Assembly: GCF_932276165.1 (NCBI RefSeq)
Contig: NC_063993.1
Coordinates: 2,614,001-2,678,000, forward strand
DNA: 64,000 bases
From: Plutella xylostella
Taxonomy: Eukaryota > Arthropoda > Insecta > Lepidoptera > Plutellidae
Reading direction: 5' to 3'
In this document: positions 11,666 to 20,735 of the stretch, piece after piece
How the letters are laid out: every line of letters starts with the position of its first letter
Numbering within the stretch: position 1 is the first letter of the stretch
Made by a program: the position numbers and the translations under genes
Notes under the pieces: model-generated
Databases searched by the model: none
What the model saw: only the letters and a program-made list of their open reading frames with translations
What the model was told of the DNA's origin: nothing

Positions 11666-12019
11666 GCAAGATGGTTAAAAACCACAATAAGAACGCCATG
11701 TCTTATGTTATCGCTCTTGGAAAAAGGTTCGTAGCATAAAAGTCACAAAAACTAAACCATAAACCCACCAAGGTGAATCGTGATTAGCGCCCAGCGACCC
11801 ATGAAACGTGTTATTACGACACCCATTACAAATTATGGTGAAATCAAAGTAAACATCACTCCCTTGTGATGTATTAAATGTGATTATGTCGCGCGACGCC
11901 ATGTACAATTTTTGTGTCAAACATGCGCATAAAAATGTAATGAGCAAAAAAGAAAACAAATATCCTCGCTTTAATGCCGCGAAATAATTGCATGTTCCTT
12001 ATGAGACGTAGCCTTTTTA
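11666..12019. other. No gene recognised
   Basis: Spacer; nothing supported. Confidence 0.45.
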
Positions 12020-12243
12020 CACTCACGGTCAATGAAAAGGTTCCACTGAGAAAAGCACCAAATTACTCCAAAATAGAAAAGGCTAGGTTAATGAAGCCTT
12101 CTGCAACATTGAAGTACATTTAAGCCTCAGGATACTACCATCTAAATTGGCAATATTTTATTCATTTTTTTTATAAAATGTTTGAAAAAATTGGGGTTTG
12201 TGTCGGCATTTTGTGAGTGGAACTTTTTCATTGCCCGTGAGTG
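12020..12243. mobile_element. MITE with TA site, CACTCACGG family, copy 1 (Tc1/mariner-like)
   Basis: Inverted ends CACTCACGGTCAATGAAAAG and, on the other strand, CACTCACGGGCAATGAAAAA, each about 27 bp with small differences, flanked by TA (12018-12019 and 12244-12245). Related copies lie at 33199-33390 (right end lost) and 55671-56172 (left end lost, SINE-interrupted). No transposase inside, so mobilised in trans if at all. Confidence 0.75.
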
Positions 12244-14122
12244 TAGGTATATTGTTAAAAAGATAAATCATGTGCACTAGCTAGGTAGGTAGGTACTCGA
12301 AGGTCTAAGGTGCAAAGCTAAATTTGCAGCCGTTCATTCGCACGAATTCAACATTCGATTTTCGAATGCCCGAAATTCCACAGACCGAAATCAGTCAAGG
12401 CGATTGAACGTTCAACCCGTGCGTGCAGGCGTTGGCTTAAAATCGGCCAGACCACCGCATTAGTACCCATTAAGGGGGTAATTTCAGCACAGTTAGCGTC
12501 ATCACTCCGCTTGTTTGCGTGGGGAACGCTTTTAAAACGATTTTACATGTAAAGCGGGGTTTCAGCCGCGCTTTTACGGGTTAGAAAAAGAAAAAAAGAA
12601 AATTGGTGGGCTCTGTCAGTTTTGTCGAACGATTTTATTTTGTTCTTGTTATTCTTTTGTAAGCATAGACATTGGGTTTGATCGGTGATCTCATCACTAC
12701 GGGGTCCGTACGCGTTTTCTTGAGATTTATTCCTTCACAAGTTCAATCGTGACCTAGGTAGGTATCTATAGTAACATTTAAGTCCAATGCTGCATATTAA
12801 TTAAGTATCAAGTTTACTGTATAATTAAAGTAAGTAAGACGTGTTTTCGTATTTCAATTTAACAATATAAACAGTAGGATTATTTTGTGATCTTACTTGT
12901 ATCTTAGTAATAATAATAATAATAATTTAATAATAATTTATTTATTTCCAAAAATATACATATCTTAAAACTTACCTTATTAGCTAATATTTTATGAACA
13001 ACATGTGTACAACAATGGCAAGTAAGTAGCATCTGCTGCTAAACTAGGTGTTAACCTGTGTTTCAGCTCACAGCGCCCCAACCCGTTACATTAGTTAGTA
13101 ATAAGAGGTTAGCATTGTGAGGCGACCCTCATCAAATTCAGTAACTTTTATCTCTTGTCCATACAAATAGGAGGATATTGTGAAAAGGGTAAGCAGTAAG
13201 TTCATTAGCTTATCTGACTTGACTCTGAATTTCGGATCAATGAGTGGATTTATTATTATTATTATGTTGTGTCGTTACCATCACGGGAACATGGGGTCCC
13301 ATTACTATTGTGACGATTCATTCCTCAGTAGGCTAACAGTTCGCTTGTTCAAGTACTAGGTGACAAATTTCGTAGAGTGAGCGCTAAACACCACCTATCG
13401 ATATCGTATGTATCGAAGCAAACGGATTATCGTAAATGTGTGTAGAAACGGCGTCAGCAATGCCGATAAAGACTCGCTGTCGTCGTGGACGCGGCCTTAG
13501 AGATATACAAGATACCTATTTATTTCACGAACATAATTAATGTTCGAAGATAAAATTTATGCTTTACTTGAATCCCTTTTTAAATTACAAAGTGCCAAAA
13601 ACGGTTATTTTAAAGGCTCTCAATACCTCTGATACGACTTATCCTTTATCAAATCCGATCAAAGGATTATATTTTAATTAATTCTTAATGAAATTCCTAT
13701 CCGAAAGCAATTAATTTAGTTTAAACGTCAGCACCAATATTATACCAAGTAATAAAGGAGCTTATGTTTTAGTTTCACGATGAATATCTTTAAATAATAC
13801 CAACATGGGAACCATAAAAACACAAGGAACCATGCTGATAATGATGATGATTATACCACGGCGTATATTTTAGCCATGGCTATAAAGTGCCATAGAATGA
13901 AACACTGACTTATCGTATCAAACATGGATGCATGTAATTTTTATGACCGTAGATAATCTCGTTTAATTTAAGTAAGTAGAGCCAATCGAATCGCTGTGTT
14001 TAACGAGAATTACAACATAATGACGTTTATCTGAAAAGGTGGCCTGCTGTTGAGACAGGTTGATTTTGATTATAATAACCATGGATGTAACAAGTACATA
14101 CTTATTACTTCCATGATATTAA
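12244..14122. other. No gene recognised
   Basis: An (AAT)n run at about 12908-12935 followed by TTTATTTATTTCC and a diverged block to about 13100 may be a worn LINE or SINE end. No supported coding region. Confidence 0.4.
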
Positions 14123-14240
14123 GGGTGGGTTGCACCATTTAACTTTAACTATTACAGACGTCAAATCTCTTGAAGATTGATCTGTCTCGCCAAGAGATTT
14201 GACGTTTGTAATAGTTAATGTTAAATGGTGCAACCCACCC
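14123..14240. mobile_element. Palindromic MITE with TAA site
   Basis: Ends GGGTGGGTTGCACCATTTAA and its exact complement TTAAATGGTGCAACCCACCC, flanked by TAA on both sides (14120-14122 and 14241-14243). The interior continues as an inverted repeat (GACGTCAAATCTCTTG against CAAGAGATTTGACGT). PIF/Harbinger-like from the 3-bp TWA site. Non-coding. Confidence 0.8.
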
Positions 14241-14514
14241 TAACTGTATCCGCGTTGTTTTATGTGATAACCTTTCATGATTGCTGTCAGTGTCAAATAA
14301 AGTTTTTCTTCTTTTCTTTCTTTCATTCGATATATGTTTTACTGTAATTCTACGGTATTACCTGATATGTATGAATGCTACACGGCACTTAAGTAATCCT
14401 CTATACAGGCACTTAATAAATATCATAATTACACCTTTGATAAAGTAACTATACGTGTAATTAAAACATAAGGTCAGTTCTGAGTCCTATGTAACCTAAT
14501 ACAATACAATGATG

Positions 14515-14640
14515 ACTTTATTATGCACACAACATATATTATATTACAATGTAAGAGTAAGTACCTAACACAATAGGCGGTCTTATCGCTAAAGCGATCT
14601 CTTCCAGGAGACCATTAGGTGGATGAAAGACTTAAGGAAT
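14515..14640. repeat. Dispersed repeat with GGCGGTCTTATCGCTA motif, copy 2
   Basis: Carries CAATAGGCGGTCTTATCGCT and AAGCGATCTCTTCCAGGAGA; same family as 3130-3290. Preceded by a TTTATTATGCACAC stretch typical of a retroelement tail read in reverse. Family not assigned. Confidence 0.5.
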
Positions 14641-15081
14641 ATTATATTTCATATTATATAATTCGTTGAGATAACCGTGCTTCGTAAAACTTATGAAAGG
14701 AAGAATCTATGGTTTCAGAAACTGAATATAGGCCCGCAAAACCCTACCAATATCTAATAGGGAAAACTTTATTCATTTAGAACTAGGCAGCCGGCTAAGC
14801 CTTCTTGTTTCGAAGCTACTTGAACTTAATATACCGAAGAGAGGTAGATAATTTAGGTATTTTTATATACATTTGTTTATTGAAATTATGTTTTCTTATT
14901 CGATAAAGTGGGCATTTTTGCAATAAACAGCTGTGGCCTAGTTACTCCTGATGTTGAGCCTATTTCAAGTATTTATTCTGAATGATAGAGTCCAATATTC
15001 AATTTTGAAAATTTTAATTTAACAAACTAATGATAACAACGATACCAATGAATAATGTCACAAATCTTTTAACCAAACTAA
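14641..15081. other. No gene recognised
   Basis: AT-rich spacer; nothing supported. Confidence 0.45.
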
Positions 15082-15201
15082 GGGCCACTTGCAGAAACAT
15101 ATTAAATCTAGATTTAGTGTTAAATCTCGATTTAGTGTTAAATTTTATATGGACTGACGTTTCTTAAATCGAGATTTGACACTAAAGCAAGCAAGTGGCC
15201 C
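15082..15201. mobile_element. Palindromic MITE, GGGCCACTTGCA family, copy 2
   Basis: Starts GGGCCACTTGCAGAAACAT, ends GCAAGCAAGTGGCCC, with the same AAATCTAGATTTAGTGT interior as the copy at 9175 but an internal deletion and repetition. The flank is TAA on the left and TTA on the right, so the 3-bp site is not perfectly conserved. Confidence 0.75.
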
Positions 15202-15894
15202 TTAATCACAAAAAGGGCTCAATGGTAGTAATGGGTTGTTATTGGTCGAGACATTTCTTTTGCGCTGACACTCCTTCTATTTGTTATTAAAATATTGTTG
15301 GGAGAAGCTATCCCAACATATCCATCAGTGGAAATTCACAATGGAAACAGACACCACATCAAAATATTAGCTTAACCCGCCAGTGGTGACGTGAATTTGA
15401 CTTACATCGTTGGTGACGCCGGTCTCACGCACCGGGATTTTCAAACTTATTTTTTTAACTTAATTAACTACACATGCTACTTAAAATTAGTTTAATTTTA
15501 AAGATAAGTATTTGTTTGACAATAAAACAAAGCATTATCATAAATCACGGCTAGTTTATTAGTCCTTTTACCATGGTACTTAGAACACTTAATATTTACA
15601 TAATTTTTAACCTATCATCTTAAAAATTAAAAAAATACAACAATGATGTAATTTTTTATAACTTAGGGCCGATTTTTCAATGCTCAGATAGACAGACAGA
15701 TAGCGTTTATTCGACAGATAGCGAAATATTCAATTTTTCAATCAACAGATAGAACTTAATCGTCCAATAACTCAGTTACCTGGAGAATAAATCTATCTGC
15801 TGCTTGGGCCGCCAGATAGTGCTTATTCGATTGATAATTTGACATTGTTTGACATTTGAGGTTATTAAGAAAGTGAGAATAATCATCATTTTCA

Positions 15895-16094
15895 ATGTTT
15901 ATTTTCGATGATATTGATGATTTGGTGATCGAAGAAGAGGCAGTAATGAACGAGTATATTAGTCCAGTAGAAAGGAAAGTCAGAATCGTGAAAACGAGGC
16001 CTGATCATTACAGCATGTGGGATGCAAAAGAATTTCATCGCCGAAAGGCACCAGACTAGAAACATTATGTTGATCTATTTTCAATCATTAATAG
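15895..16094 (+). pseudogene. PIF/Harbinger transposase, N-terminal exon, broken
   Basis: The frame opens at ATG 15895 and runs 54 codons to a TAG at 16057-16059. It then stays readable in the same frame to AATAG at 16094, immediately before GTAGGT, a good splice donor. The protein is acidic at the start (DDIDDLVIEEE), then has basic RKVRIVKTRP, then DHYSMWDAKEFHRR, which resembles the region before the DDE domain of HARBI1-like transposases (a D-x-EF-x-RR pattern), and after the stop KHYVDLFSII. No DDE exon is found downstream; it has been deleted or replaced by the arrays. In the family this protein cuts and joins the element's ends in the nucleus. What I see is an N-terminal remnant with one in-frame stop; the assignment rests on position, ends and partner gene more than on similarity. 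Confidence 0.6.
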
Positions 16095-16258
16095 GTAGGT
16101 AACCTATACTATGCTATATATAAGTATCTAAGACATCCCTCCGGCTTGGCGGGATGATCTTCAATGTCCAGTATTGGACTGCTATAGGCTGAGGAGAAAA
16201 GAGAGAAACCATCCAGTACTTGATAATAAAACATATATAGGTGTTATAATTATTTCTT

Positions 16259-16659
16259 TCAGTTTTTATTTCTTAATTCTAAATTAAGGATATGTTGAAT
16301 GGTAATGTTGGAGCAAATGCCTAACACCTTTTCTTCTACATCGATAAATGGAGGTGCATTTGAGGGCCCACCTCCAGTTTTGTACATCTCCTGCCTTTGC
16401 AGGGAAGACTTCTTCTTCATTGTTTTTTTGATGCCCTCGTATTTTAACTTAAGGGTTTTCCACGAGCGGACACTTGTGGTTATACCACTGGAGTTAAAAG
16501 AAAACTCAATTTTCTTCCATGCAGTCTCCTTATCTTTATTTGTTGCAGCATCGGTCTTTTTATTTTCTACGACATGTTTGAATTTATCTACCAAACTCAC
16601 TACACAGTAACTTCAGCATTATTAAAATTCGCTAAACGCTCTCTTTTTTGTGAAACCAT
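16259..16659 (-). pseudogene. Myb/SANT-like DNA-binding protein of PIF/Harbinger, frameshifted
   Basis: Main frame 16600-16259 encodes 113 residues: VDKFKHVVENKKTDA, AWKKIEFSFNSSG, then SVRSWKTLKLKYEGIKK, then a basic tract and KTGGGPSNAPPF. The spaced tryptophans and the basic last helix (W-K-x-L-x-x-K-Y-x-x-I-K-K) are characteristic of the Myb/SANT-like (MADF-related, MSANTD3-type) proteins carried by Harbinger elements; the KTGGGP stretch after the domain is also typical. An upstream ATG at 16659 starts MVSQKRERLANFNNAEV, the expected beginning of the same domain, but a one-base shift near 16603 puts it out of frame and gives TAG TGA. In active elements this partner binds the ends and brings the transposase to the nucleus. 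Here it is a pseudogene, with its reading direction convergent on the transposase remnant. Confidence 0.8.
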
Positions 16660-16702
16660 TGTGATACAAAAATAACAAATGACAATGGGCAGATTGGGAC
16701 CA

Positions 16703-17145
16703 CCCTCCAATAGCATTAAGACTAACATCGTTGGATAGGTCTTGTCAATAGGAATAACTTTTGCTATGACAGCTTTGTTGTCACAGTTGTCCGTTCAGAG
16801 ATATTTGACTTATAAGTTCCGATACCCGTCAGTTCATCTTACTGCTATTGGAGGCTGAACGACCCTCCAATAGCAGTAAGACTAATGTCGTTGGATAGTT
16901 CTTGTCAATAGGAATAACCTTTGCTTTGACAGCTTTGTTGTCACAGTTGTCCGTTCAGAGATATTTGACTTATAAGTTCCGATACTCGTCAGTTCATCTT
17001 ACTGCTATTGGAGGCTGAACGACCCTCCAATAGCAGTAAGACTAATGTCGTTGGATAGTTCTTGTCAATAGGAATAACCTTTGCTTTGACAGCTTTGTTG
17101 TCACAGTTGTCCGTTCAGAGATATTTGACTTATAAGTTCCGATAG
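16703..17145. repeat. Tandem array of a 160-bp unit, left array (about 2.8 units)
   Basis: Units start at 16703, 16863 and 17023, a period of exactly 160 bp. Each complete unit begins CCTCCAATAGCAGTAAGA (first unit one base different) and ends with its complement TCTTACTGCTATTGGAGG, so each is itself an inverted-ended MITE-like body. The third stops at TTCCGATA. The same unit occurs in the opposite orientation at 18022-18650, making a large foldback. Confidence 0.85.
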
Positions 17146-17348
17146 GGGGTTAATTAAATATTTTGTTGGGAAATAATACACGGTGATTATTTAATTATTT
17201 ATTATTATAATTACACTATCTACACTATCAGACGAGATCTGGGCATATTGGATGACAATAACTGACGATAAAAAACAAAAAGGGCAGCGGTGGAGGTGTA
17301 TTCTGCCCGTAACTTAACTTAGAATACTATGTCAGTTTCGGGAACAAA

Positions 17349-17483
17349 GCTATTGTTTTTAAGGCAGAAGCTGCCAGCCTATTTGACGGAGCTACAAAAA
17401 TAAAAGACACAAAAAAATCCAATATATGCTTCTACACAGACAGCATGCCTATTCTATGTGCCTTAGGAAGAACTGGATTGTAA
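17349..17483 (+). pseudogene. LINE RNase H-like fragment
   Basis: Forty-four codons ending in TAA at 17481. The reading AIVFKAEAASLFDGATKI, about 12 residues, then FYTDSMPILCALGR matches the pattern of RNase H domains in non-LTR retrotransposons: a conserved E in a helix (KAEA-x-x-L), then Y-[ST]-D-S with the catalytic aspartate, then a helix of the ALxALxR type. The first and last parts of the domain are absent. A short scrap of a Jockey/I/R1-group LINE in the middle of the Harbinger element; the subgroup cannot be told. Confidence 0.45.
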
Positions 17484-17526
17484 AAAATGCAGGTTAGGTC
17501 GTTCGGTCGAAAAAATTACTTCATTA

Positions 17527-17660
17527 GGGTGAGGCCACACGAGCGTAATTTTGTGAGTTGTGCGTGGCAGAAAAGTGTGCGCGGGGACGAGGGGGGTGGG
17601 TAAGTTACTCGCTACCCTCGTCCCCGCGCACTCTTCGCACACGCCCGTGTGGCCACACCC
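17527..17660. mobile_element. MITE with TTA site, GGGTGAGGCCACACGAGCG family
   Basis: Starts GGGTGAGGCCACACGAGCG and ends CGCCCGTGTGGCCACACCC, with TTA on both sides (17524-17526, 17661-17663). GC-rich palindromic centre (GCGCGGGGACGAGGG against CCCTCGTCCCCGCGC). A related end is found at 19812-19884. Non-coding; PIF/Harbinger-like by its site. Confidence 0.8.
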
Positions 17661-17701
17661 TTATAAAAAAATAAGATCACGAAACGAGAAGACACACTCA
17701 C

Positions 17702-17863
17702 CTCCAACTCTGCATGTTGTTGTATGAATGCAGCAATCTCTGGTTGCGCTCTTGGTATATTATCTGTCAGAGTATGTCGCTGATATCTGCCACGATAAAG
17801 GCCTCGCCTACACATCACACAGTTGCAGAAATCTTCCATAACTATTATCAGATTGTGATGCAA
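17702..17863 (-). pseudogene. Cysteine-rich candidate first exon of unknown gene
   Basis: From ATG at 17863 (or the internal ATG nine codons on) the frame reads MEDFCNCVMCRRGLYRGRYQ, then RHTLTDNIPRAQPEIAAFIQ, then QHAELE, ending exactly at GAG followed by GTGAGT, a consensus splice donor. The C-x-C-x-x-C arrangement followed by basic residues and H resembles the start of small zinc-binding domains in transposon proteins, but no second exon was found and the MITE at 17527-17660 lies just downstream. It might be a captured exon or part of another element in the arrays' spacer. Function unknown. Confidence 0.35.
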
Positions 17864-18021
17864 TTCAAAAATACATTGCGGGTTGGCGGTAATTAATAAT
17901 ACAATTGCTTGTTAGCTGCCATTTTCTTAATATATAATTAGCGTGACAGGTGAACTGTCACTTCACAAAGGGGTCACCATATACGATGACCACAAACACA
18001 ACACTCCTCCACCATTAATTA

Positions 18022-18650
18022 TAAAACTACATTTTATCCTATCGGAACTTATATGTCATATATCTCTGAACGGACAACTGTGACAACAAAGCTGTCAAAG
18101 CAAAAGTTATTCCTATTGACAAGACCTATCCAACGACGTTAGTCTTACTGCTATTGGAGGGTGGTCCATCCTCCAATAGCAGTAAGATGAACTGACGAGT
18201 ATCGGAACTTATAAGTGAAATATCTCTGAACGGACAACTGTGACAACAAAGCTGTCAAAGCAAAAGTTATTCCTATTGACAAGACCTATCCAACGACGTT
18301 AGTCTTACTGCTATTGGAGGGTGGTCCATCCTCCAATAGCAGTAAGATGAACTGACGAGTATCTGAACTTATAAGTCATATATCTCTGAACGGCCAACTG
18401 TGACAACAAAGCTGTCAAAGCAAAAGTTATTCCTATTGACAAGACATATCCAACGACATTAGTCTTACTGCTATTGGAGGGTGGTCCAGCCTCCAATAGC
18501 AGTAAGATGAACTGACGAGTATCGGAACTTATAAGTCAAATATCTCTGAACGGACAACTGTGACAACAAAGCTGTCAAAGCAAAAGTTATTCCTATTGAC
18601 AAGACCTATCCAACCATGTTAGTCTTATTGCTATTGGAGGGTGGTCCCAG
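18022..18650. repeat. Tandem array of the 160-bp unit, right array, inverted (about 3.9 units)
   Basis: Unit starts (CCTCCAATAGCAGTAAGATG) at 18170, 18330 and 18490, again a 160-bp period, plus a partial first unit from about 18022. Orientation is opposite to the array at 16703. Units contain GACAACTGTGACAACAAAGC and are nearly identical. A 61-codon frame at 18311-18496 is merely repeat sequence. Confidence 0.85.
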
Positions 18651-19811
18651 CTCCCATATATTTTTGCCCATCCTCTTTTAAATACCAAAATCAAAACAAC
18701 CAAACCAAACAGTCAGTGAGGCTTGTGGCTTGATTGCTCTTTGCTTGACAGTGATAGTTGACACTGACAATTGAAATAGTAGTCTGTCCTGCTTTAGCAC
18801 TATAGTGTCTGCATATACTTGTTTCATCTCTCCTGAGTTCAAATAGAAAAATCGGTAAGATCCAGGCCGATAAACAGCCAAATAAAATTATTCGTTAGAT
18901 AGTTATTTGACCTTTTATCCTGGCATTGAAAAATCGGCCCTTAGTCCACCTTTTATAGTTTTATAACACTACGAACTTCATAAGAAAAAACAAAAATTGA
19001 TATACTTCTACCAAAAAATATATAATAATAATACACTAAAAGTAATTGTTTCTCCACAGCCAAACAGTCTCTGCAAGACGGCACTTACATGGTCGTAACA
19101 CATATATTTCTTACATTTTGTGACAAATATATTAATTTTTTCTGTTATTTTCGCTATCCACATTCATAACATTGACAATTTTTTGAAGGTCCAGCTATAT
19201 CCGTCGTCATTTTCAAGGACATGCTGAAACTAGCTGATATTACTGTAAAAACTTATTGAAATCTATTAAGTACTTATATTTGTATAAATACCTACAACTA
19301 TCTATTAAAAATAGTTCAATCATGAAATTTACAATCACAAAACAAAAATACAGTCAAGAAAAATAAAAAAAATGTATGAAAAATTTAAAAAACATCTTTA
19401 AATTTGACTTACATAGTCGGTGACCCCGGTCTCACGCACCGGGTTGGCGCCAATACTCCGAAACCTGCGCACGAGTCACCGTCGCGGGGTGGACTGACGA
19501 TGGGGGATGGGAAATGAGGCAGCTACCCGAAATCACAACAAAAATCGATGGCTAGTGAGAAAGTTATTCGACTTTTTCGAACCACCCGGTCTCACAGACA
19601 TATACGTCACCACTGGCGGGTTAAACTCCTTCCAATATAGTTACCTAGCAGCTAGCTGGACAAAAAAGGAACTACCGGGTGCTGTTATGTATCGGTTCAT
19701 TTAATTCAACGAGACAGCATAATTGTAGATTCTAGTTTAAATGAGGACAACAGTGGGGTTACCACCGAATATTAGCAATTATCAAACCTTAAGCAGCGCC
19801 GCTCTCTTGTC

Positions 19812-19884
19812 AAATCTAACGTAACTTGTATGAATCTGAAAGATTTGACAGAACTCACAAAATTACGCTCGTGTGGTCTCACCC
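19812..19884. mobile_element. MITE fragment, GGGTGAGGCCACACGAGCG family
   Basis: Ends AATTACGCTCGTGTGGTCTC then ACCC, matching the outer end of the element at 17527, followed by TAA. Inside, GTCAAATCT and AGATTTGAC form a hairpin. The other end is not recognisable. Confidence 0.55.
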
Positions 19885-20540
19885 TAAGGATTTTTAATTG
19901 CTAATGTGTCGGCGGTGGTACGGCAGCAGGTCGAACAGATCTTCATTGTAGAGCTCGAGGTAGATTACTCTGTACTGTAGAGGCAAAGTTCGTCGAACAT
20001 TCGCTCGTCGTTAGCGCAGAAGCGTTCAGAAACTTAGTTTTTTTTGTAAGCTAGAGTGTATCTATATCGTGCCCCCTGTATATCTTGCGAAGTTGGATGT
20101 GCGTGGCGTGGGGCGGCAGCTGACTGGCATGAGCTGGAAGCGGTATTAAGCTCGTAACTCGGTATTAAGAAGTTGTAGTAGCTGCACTGTGACACAATAC
20201 ATACACACTTAGGTATACACACACTCACAAATACACAGGCATATTATGACTTATTATGATCATACCTAATTCCAATCCGTATATTATAACAATAAAGTTA
20301 AGTACTTAACTGCAACGTAGAAGTCTTACTAAAGTACTTATTGTAACGCGACGGTATTGAAGTTCAATGATGATGGTTTTTCAAAGGCTTTTTGTCTTCA
20401 ACACTCTTTTTCGTTTTTGCAGAAGCTTGGTTCCCATTATATGCTAGATATCTATAAGTCCTGGTAAAATACCTTAGTGTTATCTTCATAACTGGATAAA
20501 TGATATTCGGTAAGGTCGTTAATTCTAGTCAGAGGCGTTC
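19885..20540. other. No gene recognised
   Basis: Spacer; a 64-codon - strand frame at 20034-20228 has no domain. Nothing supported. Confidence 0.45.
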
Positions 20541-20735
20541 GGGCAGCTTCTAGTAACATCTGACAGTCGGGTTGCCCACTTACCCGACAACTCTCTCAGC
20601 ACAAGTTTGCTTGTGTTGGGGTCCACCAACCCGCACTAGGCCAGCGTGGTGGACTAGGCCTAAAACCTTCCTACATTGGAAGGAAACCCGTGCCCCAGCA
20701 GTGGGGACGTGATGGGTCGTGATGAAGATCTTTTA
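20541..20735 (+). mobile_element. tRNA-derived SINE, 3' part
   Basis: Contains GTCGGGTTGCCCACTTACCC, then CCACCAACCCGCACTAGGCC, AGCGTGGTGGACTAGGCC, GGAAGGAAACCCGTGCCCCA and the end GTGGGGACGTGATGGGTCGT followed by GATGAAGATC. The CCAACCCGC...CCAGCGTGGTGG segment is the same as that split by the giant LTR element at 39490/55212, so this copy shows the undisturbed order. The tRNA-like head is not present here. Confidence 0.7.

Larger units (their letters stand above)
15666..18940. mobile_element. PIF/Harbinger DNA transposon, degenerate, nested in piggyBac
   Basis: Inverted ends GGGCCGATTTTTCAATGC (15666-15683) and their complement (18923-18940) are 18 bp and identical, with TTA on both sides (15663-15665, 18941-18943). 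PIF/Harbinger elements use TTA/TAA targets and encode two proteins, a DDE transposase and a Myb/SANT-like partner. Remnants of both are present and face each other (15895-16094 + and 16259-16659 -), which supports the assignment. The catalytic part of the transposase is missing. At 16137-16205 there may be a worn LINE tail. 16.7-18.65 kb is filled by the 160-bp arrays and other insertions described separately. Confidence 0.85.
15377..19620. mobile_element. Defective piggyBac-type element interrupted by a PIF/Harbinger element
   Basis: Terminal inverted repeat CCCGCCAGTGGTGACGT (15377-15393) and its complement ACGTCACCACTGGCGGG (19604-19620), flanked by TTAA on both sides (15373-15376, 19621-19624). 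CCC...GGG ends and a TTAA site are the piggyBac hallmark. A subterminal block GGTCTCACGCACCGGG recurs near both ends (about 15421 and 19427). Removing the 3.28-kb insertion at 15666-18940 leaves about 0.97 kb, far too short for a transposase of some 550-600 residues. At 19102-19034 on the - strand a short run reading VPSCRDC after a stop is faintly like the cysteine-rich C-terminus of piggyBac transposases; this is weak. Confidence 0.75.

Noticed and set aside
18311..18496. Small membrane-like protein
   Set aside because: Translation of the 160-bp array unit.
16703..18650. CRISPR-like array
   Set aside because: Regular 160-bp units with inverted ends and near-identical interiors are tandem transposon repeats; the DNA is eukaryotic and has no spacers.
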